NCBI RefSeq assembly: GCF_025354435.1 | Contig: NZ_JANXMU010000050.1 | Coordinates: 62,001-126,000 of the forward strand | Length of the DNA stretch: 64,000 nt | From: Rhodoferax sp. | GTDB lineage: Bacteria > Pseudomonadota > Gammaproteobacteria > Burkholderiales > Burkholderiaceae_C | Reading direction: 5' to 3' | Shown: piece by piece, positions 53,073 to 63,500 of the stretch | Position numbering within the stretch: position 1 is the first letter of the stretch | Layout of the letters: each line of letters opens with the position of its first letter | Notes under the pieces: generated by a model | Database searches by the model: none | Told to the model about the DNA's origin: nothing | Seen by the model: the letters and a program-made list of their open reading frames with translations, nothing else | Made by a program: the position numbers and the translations under genes

Positions 53073-53615
53073 ATGGCAACACAGTCCCCTTTTTCTTTGT
53101 TCGAAAACCTTATTGAGCGCGCCAGCGCCACGCTGCAGCCTCCCCCCTGGGTGGTCGACGAGGTGCAAAACCGCATCGTCCTGCTGCTCAACCACGTGCT
53201 GCAGCAAGAGCCCGAAGCCACCGCCCGCCTAGCCAGGCAAAAGGGCCGCGTGGTGCTGATGCAGTGGCGTAGCTTCCACATGGCGCTGGTGGCCACTCCG
53301 GCAGGCCTGCTGGACCGTGCCACACCCGGCATGCGCGCCGACCTCACGCTCACCATCACTGAAACCTCGCCCTTCGCCCTGGCCCAGCAGGCGCTGAGCG
53401 CGGGCAAGCCCGGCGTGCGCATCGAAGGCGATGTGCAACTGGCGGCCGAGGTCAACTGGCTGGTAGATCATGTGCGCTGGGATCTGGAAGAAGACCTGTC
53501 TCGCGTGGTGGGCGACACCACGGCACACACCGTGGGCAATGTGGTGCGCAGCGCCACCAGCACCTTGCGCCAATTCATAGGTAAACGCCCCGGTGCCGAC
53601 AAGGCATCTGCATGA
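53073..53615 (+). CDS. ubiJ: Ubiquinone biosynthesis accessory factor UbiJ (SCP2 domain)
   Basis: A 180-residue protein with an SCP2-like lipid-binding domain (about 10-115; [74 protein letters not shown]). UbiJ with UbiK organises the soluble ubiquinone assembly complex by holding the hydrophobic intermediate. The stop overlaps the ubiB start by four bases, and ubiE lies just upstream, giving the classic ubiE-ubiJ-ubiB order with a Tim44 gene inserted. Confidence 0.9.
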   Translation: MATQSPFSLFENLIERASATLQPPPWVVDEVQNRIVLLLNHVLQQEPEATARLARQKGRVVLMQWRSFHMALVATPAGLLDRATPGMRADLTLTITETSPFALAQQALSAGKPGVRIEGDVQLAAEVNWLVDHVRWDLEEDLSRVVGDTTAHTVGNVVRSATSTLRQFIGKRPGADKASA

Positions 53616-55201
53616 GCCGGATTTTTCGGGGTGCGTACATCGTCTGGATCGTGCTGCGTTATGGTCTGGACGAGCTGGTACTGACCAGTTTTAAAAAGCC
53701 TTGGCTGGCCGTGCTGTCGCGGATTTTGTCCGTGGGCCGCAATCTGGATGCCCCACGTGGCCAGCGCCTGCGTGAGGCGCTGGAGCGGCTGGGTCCGATC
53801 TTCGTCAAGCTCGGCCAGGTGCTGTCCACCCGCCGCGATCTACTGCCGCCGGATATTTCGGATGAGTTAGCGCGCCTGCAAGACCGGGTGCCGCCGTTTG
53901 CGTCGTCCATCGCGGTGGCGACCATCGAGCGGGCTTTTCGCAAGCCGCTAGGTGAAATCTTCGAAAGCTTTGACCAGGAGCCGGTGGCCAGCGCGTCCAT
54001 CGCCCAGGTGCACTTTGCGGTTCTCAAAGACCGCCATGGCCGCTTGCGCGACGTCGCGGTGAAAGTGCTGCGCCCCAACATGCTGCCCGCGATTGAAAAA
54101 GACCTGGGCCTGATGCGCATGATGGCGGGCTGGGTGAATGGCTTTTCGGACGACGGCAAGCGCCTGAAACCTCTGGAGGTGGTGGCCGAGTTCGACAAAT
54201 ACCTGCACGACGAGCTGGACCTGGTGCGCGAGGCCTCCAGTGCCGCGCAGTTGCGCCGCAACATGGAGGGCCTGGACTTGGTGCTGATCCCCGAGATGTT
54301 CTGGGACCTGTGCGCCACCGAAGCCATCGTGATGGAGCGTATGGTGGGCATCCCCATCAGCCACACCGAGCGGCTGCGCGCGGCGGGGGTGGATTTCCAG
54401 AAGCTGGCCCGCGACGGCGTGACGATTTTCTTCACCCAGGTGTTCCGCGACGGCTTCTTCCATGCCGACATGCACCCGGGTAATATCCAGGTATCGGTCG
54501 ATCCGGCCACCTTTGGCCGTTATATTTCGCTGGACTTTGGCATCGTTGGTACGTTGACCGAGTTCGACAAAGAGTACCTGGCGCAAAACTTCACGGCCTT
54601 CTTCCGCCGCGACTACAAGCGCGTGGCCGAGCTGCACATCGAATCCGGCTGGGTGCCCGCCACCACCCGCGTGGACGAGTTGGAAGCAGCCATCCGCGCG
54701 GTGTGCGAGCCGTACTTTGACCGGCCTTTGAAGGAAATCTCGCTGGGCATGGTGCTGATGCGCTTGTTTCAGACCTCGCGCCGCTTCCAGGTCGAAATCC
54801 AGCCACAACTGGTGCTGCTGCAGAAAACCCTGCTCAACATCGAAGGCCTGGGCCGCGATCTCGACCCTGAGTTGGACCTGTGGAACACCGCCAAGCCTTT
54901 CCTTGAAAAGTGGATGCTGGAGCAGATTGGCCCCAAAGCCTTTATCGAGCAGCTGAAAAACGAAGCCCCACGCTACGCCAAGCTGCTGCCCGAGCTGCCG
55001 CGCCTGCTGGTGGACTTTTTGAAGCAGGGTGGGAGCGACAGTAGGGACCGGGGCACCGACCAGCGCAAGCTGATGGAAGAGCTGCTGGCCGAGCACAAAC
55101 GCACCAACCGCTTACTGCACGGCTTGGTTTACGGGGCCATCGGTTTTGGCCTGGGCCTACTGGCCATGCGTGTGCTGCTCGTATCCCCATTCCTGTTCTA
55201 G
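53612..55201 (+). CDS. ubiB: Ubiquinone biosynthesis protein UbiB (ADCK/ABC1 atypical kinase)
   Basis: A 529-residue atypical kinase/ATPase needed for ubiquinone synthesis. The ADCK-specific KxGQ motif is in [33 protein letters not shown] near residues 64-96. [10 protein letters not shown] replaces the glycine-rich loop, [11 protein letters not shown] near 287 is the catalytic-loop equivalent, and LDFGIVGTL near 308 the metal site. The C-terminus has membrane segments ([19 protein letters not shown]). Length is normal. It overlaps ubiJ by ATGA. Confidence 0.94.
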   Translation: MSRIFRGAYIVWIVLRYGLDELVLTSFKKPWLAVLSRILSVGRNLDAPRGQRLREALERLGPIFVKLGQVLSTRRDLLPPDISDELARLQDRVPPFASSIAVATIERAFRKPLGEIFESFDQEPVASASIAQVHFAVLKDRHGRLRDVAVKVLRPNMLPAIEKDLGLMRMMAGWVNGFSDDGKRLKPLEVVAEFDKYLHDELDLVREASSAAQLRRNMEGLDLVLIPEMFWDLCATEAIVMERMVGIPISHTERLRAAGVDFQKLARDGVTIFFTQVFRDGFFHADMHPGNIQVSVDPATFGRYISLDFGIVGTLTEFDKEYLAQNFTAFFRRDYKRVAELHIESGWVPATTRVDELEAAIRAVCEPYFDRPLKEISLGMVLMRLFQTSRRFQVEIQPQLVLLQKTLLNIEGLGRDLDPELDLWNTAKPFLEKWMLEQIGPKAFIEQLKNEAPRYAKLLPELPRLLVDFLKQGGSDSRDRGTDQRKLMEELLAEHKRTNRLLHGLVYGAIGFGLGLLAMRVLLVSPFLF

Positions 55202-55272
55202 CGCGGGCAGGGTTTTCACCCTGCCATCCTATAATCATAGGTTTTGCGACTTCAACCCGAGCTTTCTACGCC

Positions 55273-55638
55273 ATGCCTATCTACGCTTACAAATGCGAGT
55301 CCTGCGGGCACGCATTCGACGTACTGCAAAAAATGTCCGACGCGGTGCTGACCGATTGCCCCAGCTGCCACGCGGCAGCTTTGCAAAAACAGGTCACCGC
55401 AGCTGGATTCCAGCTCAAGGGCTCGGGCTGGTACGTCACCGATTTCCGCAACGGCAGTGGCGGCGCTGCTGCGGTTCCGCCCCCTAAAGCCGAAGACGGT
55501 AAGCCGGCAGAGACCAAACCTGCCGTCGATAGCGCAGCCGCCAAGCCCGCCGAGACTTCGGCGGCACCTGCTGCTGCGCCTGCACCCGCCCCGGCACCGG
55601 CTCCCGCATCCTCCGGCGGCACCTCCTCGGCGGCCTGA
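55273..55638 (+). CDS. FmdB-type zinc ribbon protein
   Basis: A 121-residue protein. The N-terminal 60 residues form the FmdB/putative regulatory zinc ribbon: MPIYAYKCESCGHAFDVLQKM (CxxC) and LTDCPSCHAAALQKQVTAAGF (CxxC), then GSGWYVTDF. The rest is Ala/Pro/Lys-rich and probably disordered. Function is unknown. The gene is almost always next to a DUF502 gene and aspS in betaproteobacteria, as here, with five bases to the DUF502 start. Confidence 0.88.
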   Translation: MPIYAYKCESCGHAFDVLQKMSDAVLTDCPSCHAAALQKQVTAAGFQLKGSGWYVTDFRNGSGGAAAVPPPKAEDGKPAETKPAVDSAAAKPAETSAAPAAAPAPAPAPAPASSGGTSSAA

Positions 55639-55643
55639 CATCC

Positions 55644-56291
55644 ATGATGGCTTCTATCCGCAAATGGCTGCTGTCGGGCCTGCTGGTCATCGTACCGCTG
55701 GCCATCACCGTCTGGGTGTTGCAATGGGTGCTGAGCACCCTGGACCAAACCCTGCTGATCCTGCCTGACAGCTGGCAGCCCGACAAACTGCTGGGTTTCC
55801 ATATTCCCGGCTTTGGCGTGCTGTTGGCCCTGGGCACGCTGTTGGTGGTGGGGGCGGCAGCCAGCAACTTTGTGGGCAAGAAGCTGGTAGGCTGGTGGGA
55901 CAACCTGCTGCACCGTATTCCTATCGTGCGCTCGATTTATTCGGGTGTGAAACAGGTGTCGGACACGCTGTTTTCGGAAAGCGGCAACGCCTTTCGCAAA
56001 GCCGTGCTGATCCAGTGGCCACGCGACGGTGCCTGGACCATTGCCTTTGTGACCGGCGTGCCCGGTGGCGATGCGGCCAATTACCTGCAAGGCGAGTACC
56101 TCAGCATCTACGTACCCACCACGCCAAATCCCACTGGCGGCTACTTCATCATGCTCAAGGCCAGCGACTGCATCGAGCTGAAAATGAGTGTGGACGAGGC
56201 GCTGAAATACATCGTCTCGATGGGCGTGGTCGTGCCCCATGGCGTGGCTCCGTCAGCGCCCAAACCAATCCAGGCCCCCAAGGCCTCTTAA
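55644..56291 (+). CDS. DUF502 family membrane protein
   Basis: A 215-residue inner-membrane protein with two N-terminal transmembrane helices (WLLSGLLVIVPLAITVWVLQWVL, and VLLALGTLLVVGAAASNFVG near 55-75). The conserved cytosolic domain follows: IPIVRSIYSGVKQVSDTLFS near 92, VTGVPGGDAANYL, and YVPTTPNPTGGYFIMLKASDCIELKMSVDEALKYIVSMG. The role is unknown; plant relatives are COV proteins. ATG 55644 and 55647 are both possible. Confidence 0.88.
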   Translation: MMASIRKWLLSGLLVIVPLAITVWVLQWVLSTLDQTLLILPDSWQPDKLLGFHIPGFGVLLALGTLLVVGAAASNFVGKKLVGWWDNLLHRIPIVRSIYSGVKQVSDTLFSESGNAFRKAVLIQWPRDGAWTIAFVTGVPGGDAANYLQGEYLSIYVPTTPNPTGGYFIMLKASDCIELKMSVDEALKYIVSMGVVVPHGVAPSAPKPIQAPKAS

Positions 56292-56372
56292 AACCAGCCA
56301 GTAGCGCGGGCCATGGTGGCCCCGCCTTGTCCACAACCCATGCGCCCCAAGAGGCGCCAGAAACGAACAGCC

Positions 56373-58184
56373 ATGCAATCTCAAATGCGCACCACCTACT
56401 GCGGTCTTGTGACCGAAGCCCTGCTGGGCCAAACCGTCACCCTGTGCGGCTGGGTAAACCGCCGCCGTGACCACGGTGGCGTGATTTTTGTCGATCTGCG
56501 CGACCGCGAAGGCTATGTGCAAATCGTCTGCGACCCGGACCGCGCCGAGATGTTTGCCGTCTCCGAGTCGCTGCGCAACGAGTTCTGCGTACAGATCAAG
56601 GGTCTGGTGCGTGCGCGCCCCGATGGCACGGTCAACGAGAACCTGAAAAGCGGCAAGATCGAGATCCTGTGCCACGAACTGGTGGTGCTGAACCCGTCCG
56701 TCACCCCGCCGTTCCAGATCGACGACGAAAACCTGAGCGAGACCACCCGCCTCACGCACCGCGTGCTGGACCTGCGCCGTCCGTACATGCAAAACAACCT
56801 GATGCTGCGCTACCGCGTCTCCATGGAAGTGCGCAAGTTCCTCGACGCGCACGGCTTTATCGACATTGAAACCCCGATGCTGGGCAAGTCCACCCCCGAA
56901 GGCGCGCGCGACTACCTGGTGCCCAGCCGCGTGCACGAAGGCATGTTCTTTGCGCTGCCGCAAAGCCCGCAGCTGTTCAAGCAGCTGCTGATGGTGGCCG
57001 GTTATGACCGTTACTACCAGATCACCAAATGCTTCCGTGACGAAGACTTGCGCGCCGACCGCCAGCCTGAATTTACCCAGATTGATATCGAAACCTCGTT
57101 CCTCACCGAACAGGAAATCCGCGACATGTTCCAGGAGATGATCCTGACCGTGTTCAAGAATACCCTGGGCGTGGACCTTGGCGAGTTCCCGGTGATGACC
57201 TTCCAGGAAGCCGCCCACCGTTTTGGTTCCGACAAGCCTGACCTGCGCATCAAGCTTGAATTCGCCGAACTGACCGACGTGATGGCCGACGTGGACTTCA
57301 AGGTGTTCTCGGGTGCCGCGACGATGAAGAACGGCCGTGTGGTGGCCTTGCGCGTGCCCGGCGGTGCCAAGGAATCCGGTGGCCTGAGCCGCAGCGACAT
57401 CGATGCCTACACCGAGTTCGTCAAGATCTACGGTGCCAAGGGCCTGGCCTACATCAAGGTCAACGAACTGGCCAAGGGCCGCGACGGCCTGCAAAGCCCG
57501 ATCGTCAAGAACATCCACGACAAGGCCCTGGCAGAAGTGCTTGCCCGCACTGGCGCACAAGACGGCGACCTGATCTTCTTCGGTGCCGACAAGGCAAAGA
57601 TCGTCAACGATGCCATCGGTGCCCTGCGTATCAAGATTGGCCTGAGCGAGTTCGGTAAAAAGAATGGCCTGTTCGAAAAAGGCTGGAAACCGCTGTGGGT
57701 GGTGGACTTCCCGATGTTCGAATTCGACGAAGACGCGCAGCGCTACACCGCCACGCACCACCCCTTCACCGCGCCCAAAGACGGCCACGAAGACTGGATG
57801 GTCACGGCCCCCGAGAAATGCATCTCCAAGGGCTACGACATGGTGCTCAACGGCTGGGAAATGGGTGGCGGTTCGGTCCGTATCCACCGTGCCGACGTAC
57901 AGCAAAAGGTGTTCGATGCCCTCAAGATCTCGCCCGAAGAAGCGCAAGACAAGTTCGGCTTCCTGCTGGATGCCCTGCAATACGGCGCGCCTCCGCACGG
58001 CGGCCTGGCCTTTGGCCTGGACCGCGTGGTCACGCTGATGACCGGTGCCGAGTCGATCCGCGACGTGATCGCCTTCCCCAAAACCCAGCGCGCCCAGGAC
58101 TTGCTCACGCAGGCACCGAGCACCGTGGACGAGAAGCAACTGCGCGAACTGCATATCCGCTTGCGCGCCCCTGCGGCGGCGTAA
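56373..58184 (+). CDS. aspS: Aspartyl-tRNA synthetase, bacterial type
   Basis: A 603-residue class II synthetase. The OB-fold anticodon domain opens with [43 protein letters not shown]. Motif 1 is [31 protein letters not shown] near 160-190, and motif 2 is [26 protein letters not shown] near 215. The bacterial GAD insertion covers about 295-420, and motif 3 is [15 protein letters not shown] near 545. Without knowing gatCAB one cannot say if it is discriminating. ATG 56373 (or 56385) is chosen over the upstream in-frame codon, whose extension is non-conserved. Confidence 0.95.
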   Translation: MQSQMRTTYCGLVTEALLGQTVTLCGWVNRRRDHGGVIFVDLRDREGYVQIVCDPDRAEMFAVSESLRNEFCVQIKGLVRARPDGTVNENLKSGKIEILCHELVVLNPSVTPPFQIDDENLSETTRLTHRVLDLRRPYMQNNLMLRYRVSMEVRKFLDAHGFIDIETPMLGKSTPEGARDYLVPSRVHEGMFFALPQSPQLFKQLLMVAGYDRYYQITKCFRDEDLRADRQPEFTQIDIETSFLTEQEIRDMFQEMILTVFKNTLGVDLGEFPVMTFQEAAHRFGSDKPDLRIKLEFAELTDVMADVDFKVFSGAATMKNGRVVALRVPGGAKESGGLSRSDIDAYTEFVKIYGAKGLAYIKVNELAKGRDGLQSPIVKNIHDKALAEVLARTGAQDGDLIFFGADKAKIVNDAIGALRIKIGLSEFGKKNGLFEKGWKPLWVVDFPMFEFDEDAQRYTATHHPFTAPKDGHEDWMVTAPEKCISKGYDMVLNGWEMGGGSVRIHRADVQQKVFDALKISPEEAQDKFGFLLDALQYGAPPHGGLAFGLDRVVTLMTGAESIRDVIAFPKTQRAQDLLTQAPSTVDEKQLRELHIRLRAPAAA

Positions 58185-58192
58185 CTGTCTAC

Positions 58193-58226
58193 CCGCAGAC
58201 TGGCGGAGCCAGTTCTGCGGTGTTTT
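58193..58226 (+). terminator. Intrinsic terminator downstream of aspS
   Basis: CCGCAGA/TCTGCGG and an inner CTGGC/GCCAG with loop GGA form a twelve-pair stem with one bulged T at 58193-58220, followed by TGTTTT. It starts eight bases after the aspS stop. Confidence 0.8.
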
Positions 58227-58247
58227 CCGATAGGGGCTGTGCGCGTA

Positions 58248-59792
58248 TCAGATGCGCGCAGGCTCCACGTTAGCCATGGCTGGCCTCGCCGGACCACACC
58301 CCACCTGTGCGAGGTAGCCCTCCAGCTTCGCGATATTGCGGGTGGTGACGATGGCACCGATGTAGCCATCCGGACGCACCAATACCCAATCGCCGACAAC
58401 AGGTGCGTAGGCATTACGAAAGTGGTGTCCTTCATCCAACATACCACCGCCTGGGCCGAAGGTGTGGATTCGCAGACCTGGGCGTTCTTGCACCGTGCTG
58501 CGCGGAACCTCGTAGCCGAGCAGCGTCCAATGCGTTCCTCTGAACAGGTCGAACAGCCGTGTCGGCTGGCCGTCGTCATTCCGGACCGGCGCATCCGGGG
58601 CGCGATTACCGGCCAGCAGGCCACCAGCGCGTTGCGGTTGCTCCAGCGCCAGCGTCAGCGAAGACTCTGGATAACCGATATCGAGTTGGTGCACCTCGCG
58701 GCCGCGCCGCATCTCGCCCCGTTTTGCTGCGTCGAGCAGCTCGGTCGCCAGACCGAGCATTGCGGCTGCGACCGGCCTGCGCTCCTCTTCATAGCTGTCG
58801 AGTAGCGTGTCGGGCGCTCCGCTGGCCACCGCTGCCAGCTTCCAGCCCAGGTTGTAGGCATCCTGCACGCTGGTATTGAGGCCCTGGCCTCCGGTCGGCG
58901 GATGGATGTGGGCGGCATCTCCCATGAGGAACACGCGGCCGACGCGGTAACGGTCGGCCAGTCTGGCATTCATGTTGTAGGCCGATGCCCAGGACACGGA
59001 TTGGTTGTGGATATCACCGCGACCTGTGCGCTGGGCCACCAGGGCCGCCAGCCCCTCGGCGGAAAGGTCGGTATCGCCTTCGAGCGGGATCGGGCCCTGT
59101 ATCTGGAACAGTTCGGTACCGGCCAGCGGGCAGAACGAGATCTGCCGCGCCATATCACCGTCGCTGAAGCGGTGCCAGACATCGCGCGCCAGGCCCGTCA
59201 GCAGCACATCGGCCACCACGGCGCGCACGCCCAGGGTCTTGCCCGGGAAGCCTATACCGAGGGCATGGCGCACCATGCTGCGCCCCCCATCGGCACCCAC
59301 CAGCCAGCGCACGCGCAGTAGCGTCTCTCCGCCAGTCTTATCGACAAGACGCGCCGTGACGCCATCCATATCTTGTTCGAAGCCGACCATTTCGCGGCCA
59401 AATTCCACCCCATGGCCCAGTTTGCGCAGACGCTCGCGCATCACGCCTTCGGTCAGAAACTGCGGCAGCATCAGCGGTTGGCTGTAAGGCTCGGCCGGAG
59501 TGGGGTCTGCATGCTCCATCACTTCCGAGTCTGCAAAACTGCCGTCGTCGCGGTAGTGCCGTTCGGGTGGATAGGTGCCACCGGCTGCGGCGATTTGGTC
59601 GAGGATCCCGAGGTCTTCGAATATTTCCTGGGTTCGTGGCTGGATGCCTTTGCCCCGTGAACCGTGGAAAGCGGTGTTCATTTTCTCGATCAGGCGGAAG
59701 GAAATACCTCTGCGCGCCAAATCTATCGCCAGTGTCAGCCCGGCCGCACCGGCACCGCAAATCAGTACGTCAGCTGCATATTGTTGGGTCAT
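58248..59792 (-). CDS. FAD-dependent aromatic monooxygenase (PheA/TfdB, class A)
   Basis: A 514-residue flavoprotein hydroxylase. The FAD Rossmann loop ADVLICGAGAAGLTLAIDLARRG spans residues 7-29, the second FAD/NADPH motif LVGADGGRSMVRHALG is near 168, and the ribityl-binding GRVFLMGDAAHIHPPTGGQGLNTSVQDAYNLGWKLA near 283. The thioredoxin-like C-terminal domain (about 395-500) is typical of phenol hydroxylases, PCP monooxygenase and rifamycin monooxygenases. The substrate is unknown. It is divergent from a MarR gene with a shared palindrome, so an aromatic or antibiotic inducer is likely. The start at 59792 (MTQQYAADV) is preferred over 59819, which lies inside the operator. Confidence 0.88.
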   Translation of the reverse strand: MTQQYAADVLICGAGAAGLTLAIDLARRGISFRLIEKMNTAFHGSRGKGIQPRTQEIFEDLGILDQIAAAGGTYPPERHYRDDGSFADSEVMEHADPTPAEPYSQPLMLPQFLTEGVMRERLRKLGHGVEFGREMVGFEQDMDGVTARLVDKTGGETLLRVRWLVGADGGRSMVRHALGIGFPGKTLGVRAVVADVLLTGLARDVWHRFSDGDMARQISFCPLAGTELFQIQGPIPLEGDTDLSAEGLAALVAQRTGRGDIHNQSVSWASAYNMNARLADRYRVGRVFLMGDAAHIHPPTGGQGLNTSVQDAYNLGWKLAAVASGAPDTLLDSYEEERRPVAAAMLGLATELLDAAKRGEMRRGREVHQLDIGYPESSLTLALEQPQRAGGLLAGNRAPDAPVRNDDGQPTRLFDLFRGTHWTLLGYEVPRSTVQERPGLRIHTFGPGGGMLDEGHHFRNAYAPVVGDWVLVRPDGYIGAIVTTRNIAKLEGYLAQVGCGPARPAMANVEPARI

Positions 59793-59802
59793 TTCTACTC
59801 CT

Positions 59803-59823
59803 ATATGTGTAATATGCACATAT
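59803..59823. promoter_or_regulatory. MarR-type palindromic operator between divergent genes
   Basis: ATATGTG-TAATATG-CACATAT is a perfect 7-7-7 inverted repeat lying between the monooxygenase and marR starts. MarR proteins bind such short AT-rich palindromes. Its position would allow repression of both genes. Confidence 0.72.
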
Positions 59824-59839
59824 GTTAGATTGGATAAAA

Positions 59840-60340
59840 ATGAACGTCAATAACAAAGTGCAAAATACACACATAAATCCCCAGCTCCGTGATCTGCATG
59901 GGGCTTTGTTGGAGATCGTGGGTGTCATGAACCGACCCCAGCGTGACGAGGCGATGGTTCGGGAGGCGGGCATATCCCTCGACCGCGCGCTGTTTCCTTT
60001 ATTGGTTTTGGTGGAACGGCTAGGCCCCATCGGCGTTGTCGAGTTGGCCGATCGGGTCGGTCGCGACTACACCACGGTCAGTCGTCAGGTTGCGAAGCTG
60101 GAAAGCCTCGGCTTGGTAGACCGCCAGGCCAGCGCCAGCGACCGCCGCATCCGCGCGGCCGTTGTCACCGAAAGCGGCAAGGCCATGACGGACCGCGTCG
60201 ATGCTGCGCGGGACAGGATGGGCCAGGCCATCTTCGCCACGTGGGACGCGCGGGATGTGGCGGATCTGGTACGGCTCATGCGCAAGTTTGCCAACGACAT
60301 CCAAGGGGAAGCACCGACAGCCCCAGAGAGCCGCGGATGA
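59840..60340 (+). CDS. MarR family transcriptional regulator
   Basis: A 166-residue winged-helix repressor from ATG 59840. LVLVERLGPIGVVELADRVGRDYTTVSRQVAKLESLGLVDRQASASDRRIRAAVVTESGK (about 55-120) contains the recognition helix and the DRR wing motif. The alternative ATG at 59822 adds six residues but lies inside the operator palindrome. It probably represses itself and the divergent monooxygenase until an aromatic ligand binds. A terminator follows at 60415. The N-terminal segment is AT-rich compared with neighbours. Confidence 0.87.
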   Translation: MNVNNKVQNTHINPQLRDLHGALLEIVGVMNRPQRDEAMVREAGISLDRALFPLLVLVERLGPIGVVELADRVGRDYTTVSRQVAKLESLGLVDRQASASDRRIRAAVVTESGKAMTDRVDAARDRMGQAIFATWDARDVADLVRLMRKFANDIQGEAPTAPESRG

Positions 60341-60414
60341 ACGGTGTGCGGGCGCACTAGCGCTGAGTCGTTTCTTGTGGCCTTCGCCTAGCGCTTCATA
60401 AGCTCATCCAAAAG

Positions 60415-60436
60415 GCTGACAACTGTCAGCTTTTTT
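60415..60436 (+). terminator. Intrinsic terminator downstream of marR
   Basis: GCTGAC, loop AACT, GTCAGC (60415-60430) is followed by six T residues and preceded by an A-run. It ends the marR transcript before the alpha-2-macroglobulin gene. Confidence 0.85.
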
Positions 60437-60501
60437 ACGTCTGGATGGCGGGCAGGGCGCTTGCCATCGGCTACCCTTGCCGCTCTCAAACGGGAGCCCG
60501 A

Positions 60502-63500
60502 GTGCGTATCCACAACATTTTTATCGCCTGCGGCCTGCTCGCAGCCGCCAACTTGGCGCAAGCCGCCCAGATCACCCGCGTCTCCCCCCAAGGCGAGGTG
60601 GCACGTATCCGCCAGGTGGTGGTGCAGTTTGATGGCAGCGCCGTCAATTTTGGCGACCCCAAGGCTCCGGCTCCGGCCACCTTACAGTGCAATGACGCGC
60701 AGGCCAGCCAAGGATCAGGCCGTTGGACCAGCGACCGCGAATGGGCGTTTGAATTTGCCAACGACCTGCCGCCCGGCGTACGTTGCACGCTGCAGCCAGT
60801 TTTAGGCATCAAATCGGCACCTAGCGCATATTCCAAAAGCGCTAGCAGCTATAAATTCAATAGTGGTGGCCCGTTTGTGCAAAACATCCGTCCGTACGAC
60901 GGTGGCGACCAGATCGACGAAGAGCAGTTCTTCACCCTCACGCTCAACGGCGCGGCCACGCTGGCCAGCGTGCAGGCCAATCTGTGGTGCGCGGTAGACG
61001 GCCTGGGCGAGCGCGTGGCCGTGCGCCTGCTGGACGGCAAGGACCGGGCCGAGCTGCTCAAAGCCCAGGGGCTGGACAAGGCCGCCGCCAAGGAGCCGCT
61101 GCGCTACCTCACCCTGGCCTGCAACCGCCGCCTGCCACCCAGTGCCACCGTGCAACTGGTCTACGGCAAAGGCGTGGCCACCCCCAGCGGCGTACCCAAC
61201 ACGGTGGAAAAGCGCTTCGACTACACCGTGCGTGCGCCGTTTGCCGCCAACTTCAGCTGCGAACGCGAAAACGCCCAAAGCGCTTGCCTGCCGATCCGCC
61301 CCATGCGCCTGGCCTTCAACGCGCCCGTGGCCCGCAAGCTGCTGGAAGGCATCAAGCTGAGCTCGGGCAAAGACACCATTGCACCCACGTTTGACGCGGA
61401 CGACAGCGACAGCGAGGCCGTGGTCAGCAGCATTACTTTCCAAAGCCCTTTTGTCGAGCAAGCCAAGTACACCCTGGCCCTGCCTGCAGTCTTCAAAGAC
61501 GCGTCCAACCGTGCCTTGGCCAATGCCGCCAGCTTTCCCATGCAGGTGGGCACCGGGGCCATGCCGCCGTTGGCCAAGTTTGCCGCGTCGCCGTTTGGCA
61601 TCGTGGAGCGCTTCGCCGAGCCCAATGGCGTGGCGCTGCTGCCGGTGACGCTGCGCAATGTGGAGGCCAAGCTGCAAGTGCAAGCCTTGAATGCTGAAAA
61701 GGGGAGCGCAGGCAAGGTAAGCACCCTGCAGCCCCGCAGCGACGCGGACATCATTGCTTGGTACGCCAAGGTGCAGCAGTTCGACAGCTACAACGTCAGC
61801 CGCAAGCTGGCCGCCGCCCAGGTCAAAGGCCCGCTGCCCAAGGTGCTGCCCGACGAAGGCAAGCAGTACGTGCAAAGCCGCATGCTGTCCCTTCTGCAAG
61901 GCCAGCCGGGGGTGAAGACGCTGGACCTGCCCCAGCCTGCGAGCGGCGACCCGCGCCCCTTCGAGGTGGTGGGCATCCCGCTGACCCCCGGCTTCCACAT
62001 GGTCGAAATCGCTTCGCAAAAGCTGGGTGCCTCGCTGCTGGACGAACGCCATGGCGGCAAACGCACCATGTTCGTCCGCACCTCGGCCCTGGTCACCAAC
62101 CTGGGCGTGCACTTCAAGCTGGGCCGCGAGAACGCGCTGGCCTGGGTCACCACGCTGGACAAGGGCCTGCCCGTGGCCAATGCCCAGGTGCAGGTATCCG
62201 ACTGCCGGGGCCAGGCTTTGGGCCACGCCACCACCAACGCCCAGGGCATTGCCTACCTGTCCGATATCAACCCCGAGGCCCCCAGTTGCCAGGACGAGGG
62301 CCACTACAGCCAGGCCTACTTCGTCAGCGCCCGCAGCACCCAGGCGGGGGTGGAAGACATGGCCTTCACCTGGAGCGACTGGAACCGGGGTATCGAGCCC
62401 TGGCGCTTCAACCTGCCCACCAGCCGCAGCGCCGAGCCCGACGAACGCGCCCACACCGTGTTCGACCGCATGCTGCTGCGCGCGGGCGAAACCGTGTCCA
62501 TGAAGCACCTGCTGCGCACCGAAACCCGCAAAGGCTTTGGCCTGGCGAAGGTGCAGCCCGACACCCTGGTCATCACCCACGTCGGCAGCGGCCAGCAGAC
62601 CACCCAGCCCCTGGCCTGGCGCAAGACCGCTACCGGCGGCCAGAGTGCCGAGAGCAGCTGGTCCATCCCGCCCGCCGCCAAGCTGGGCGTGTACAGCGTG
62701 GAACTGAAAGGGCCGGGCGACGAAAAGAGCTTCAGCACCGGCCAGTTCCGCGTGGAAGAATTCCGCCTGCCGGTGCTCGAAGGCCGCGTCACCCCCAGCG
62801 ACAAAAAGCCGCTGGTCCACGCCACCAGCGTGCCGGTGGACGTGCAAATCAACTACCTGGCCGGGGGCGGTGCGGCCAACCTGCCGGTGCGCGTGTCGGC
62901 ACTGGTGCGCGGTAAATACCTGAGCTACAGCGATTACGAGGCCTTCAGCTTCGCCGCCCCACGCGGCAAGCGCGAGGCAGCAGGCGAGGGGGATGAGGAA
63001 GAAACCACCGCCAGCGAAGACAGCCGCGTGGTGGCCGACAAGCTGGCGCTCACGCTGGACAAAAACGGCGCGGGCAAAACCAGCATCGACAAGCTCACGC
63101 CCAGCCCGCAGCCGCAGGATCTGCTGCTGGAAGCCACTTATTCCGACCCCAATGGCGAGGTACAAACCATCCGCAGCACCCAGACGCTGTGGCCCGCCAC
63201 TGTCATCGCGGGCATCAAGACCGAGGGCTGGGTCTCCACCAGCCAAAAGCTGAAATTCCAGGCCTTGGCACTGGATTTGACCGGCAAACCGCAGGCCGAT
63301 GTGGCCCTGGAAGTGCGTGCCACCGCCCGCATCGTCACCACCAGCCGCAAGCGCATGGTCGGCGGCTTCTACACCTATGACAACAAAACCAGCACCAAAG
63401 ACCTGGGCGCAGTCTGCAGCGGCAAGAGCGACAGCCGCGGCCTGCTGCTGTGCGAAGCTGCGCTGAACGAGGCGGGCGAGGTGGAGCTGGTCGTCACCGC

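Noticed and set aside
5619-60863. CRISPR array as explanation for the dispersed repeats
   Set aside because: The copies are kilobases apart, in both orientations and diverged; there are no regular spacers and no cas genes.
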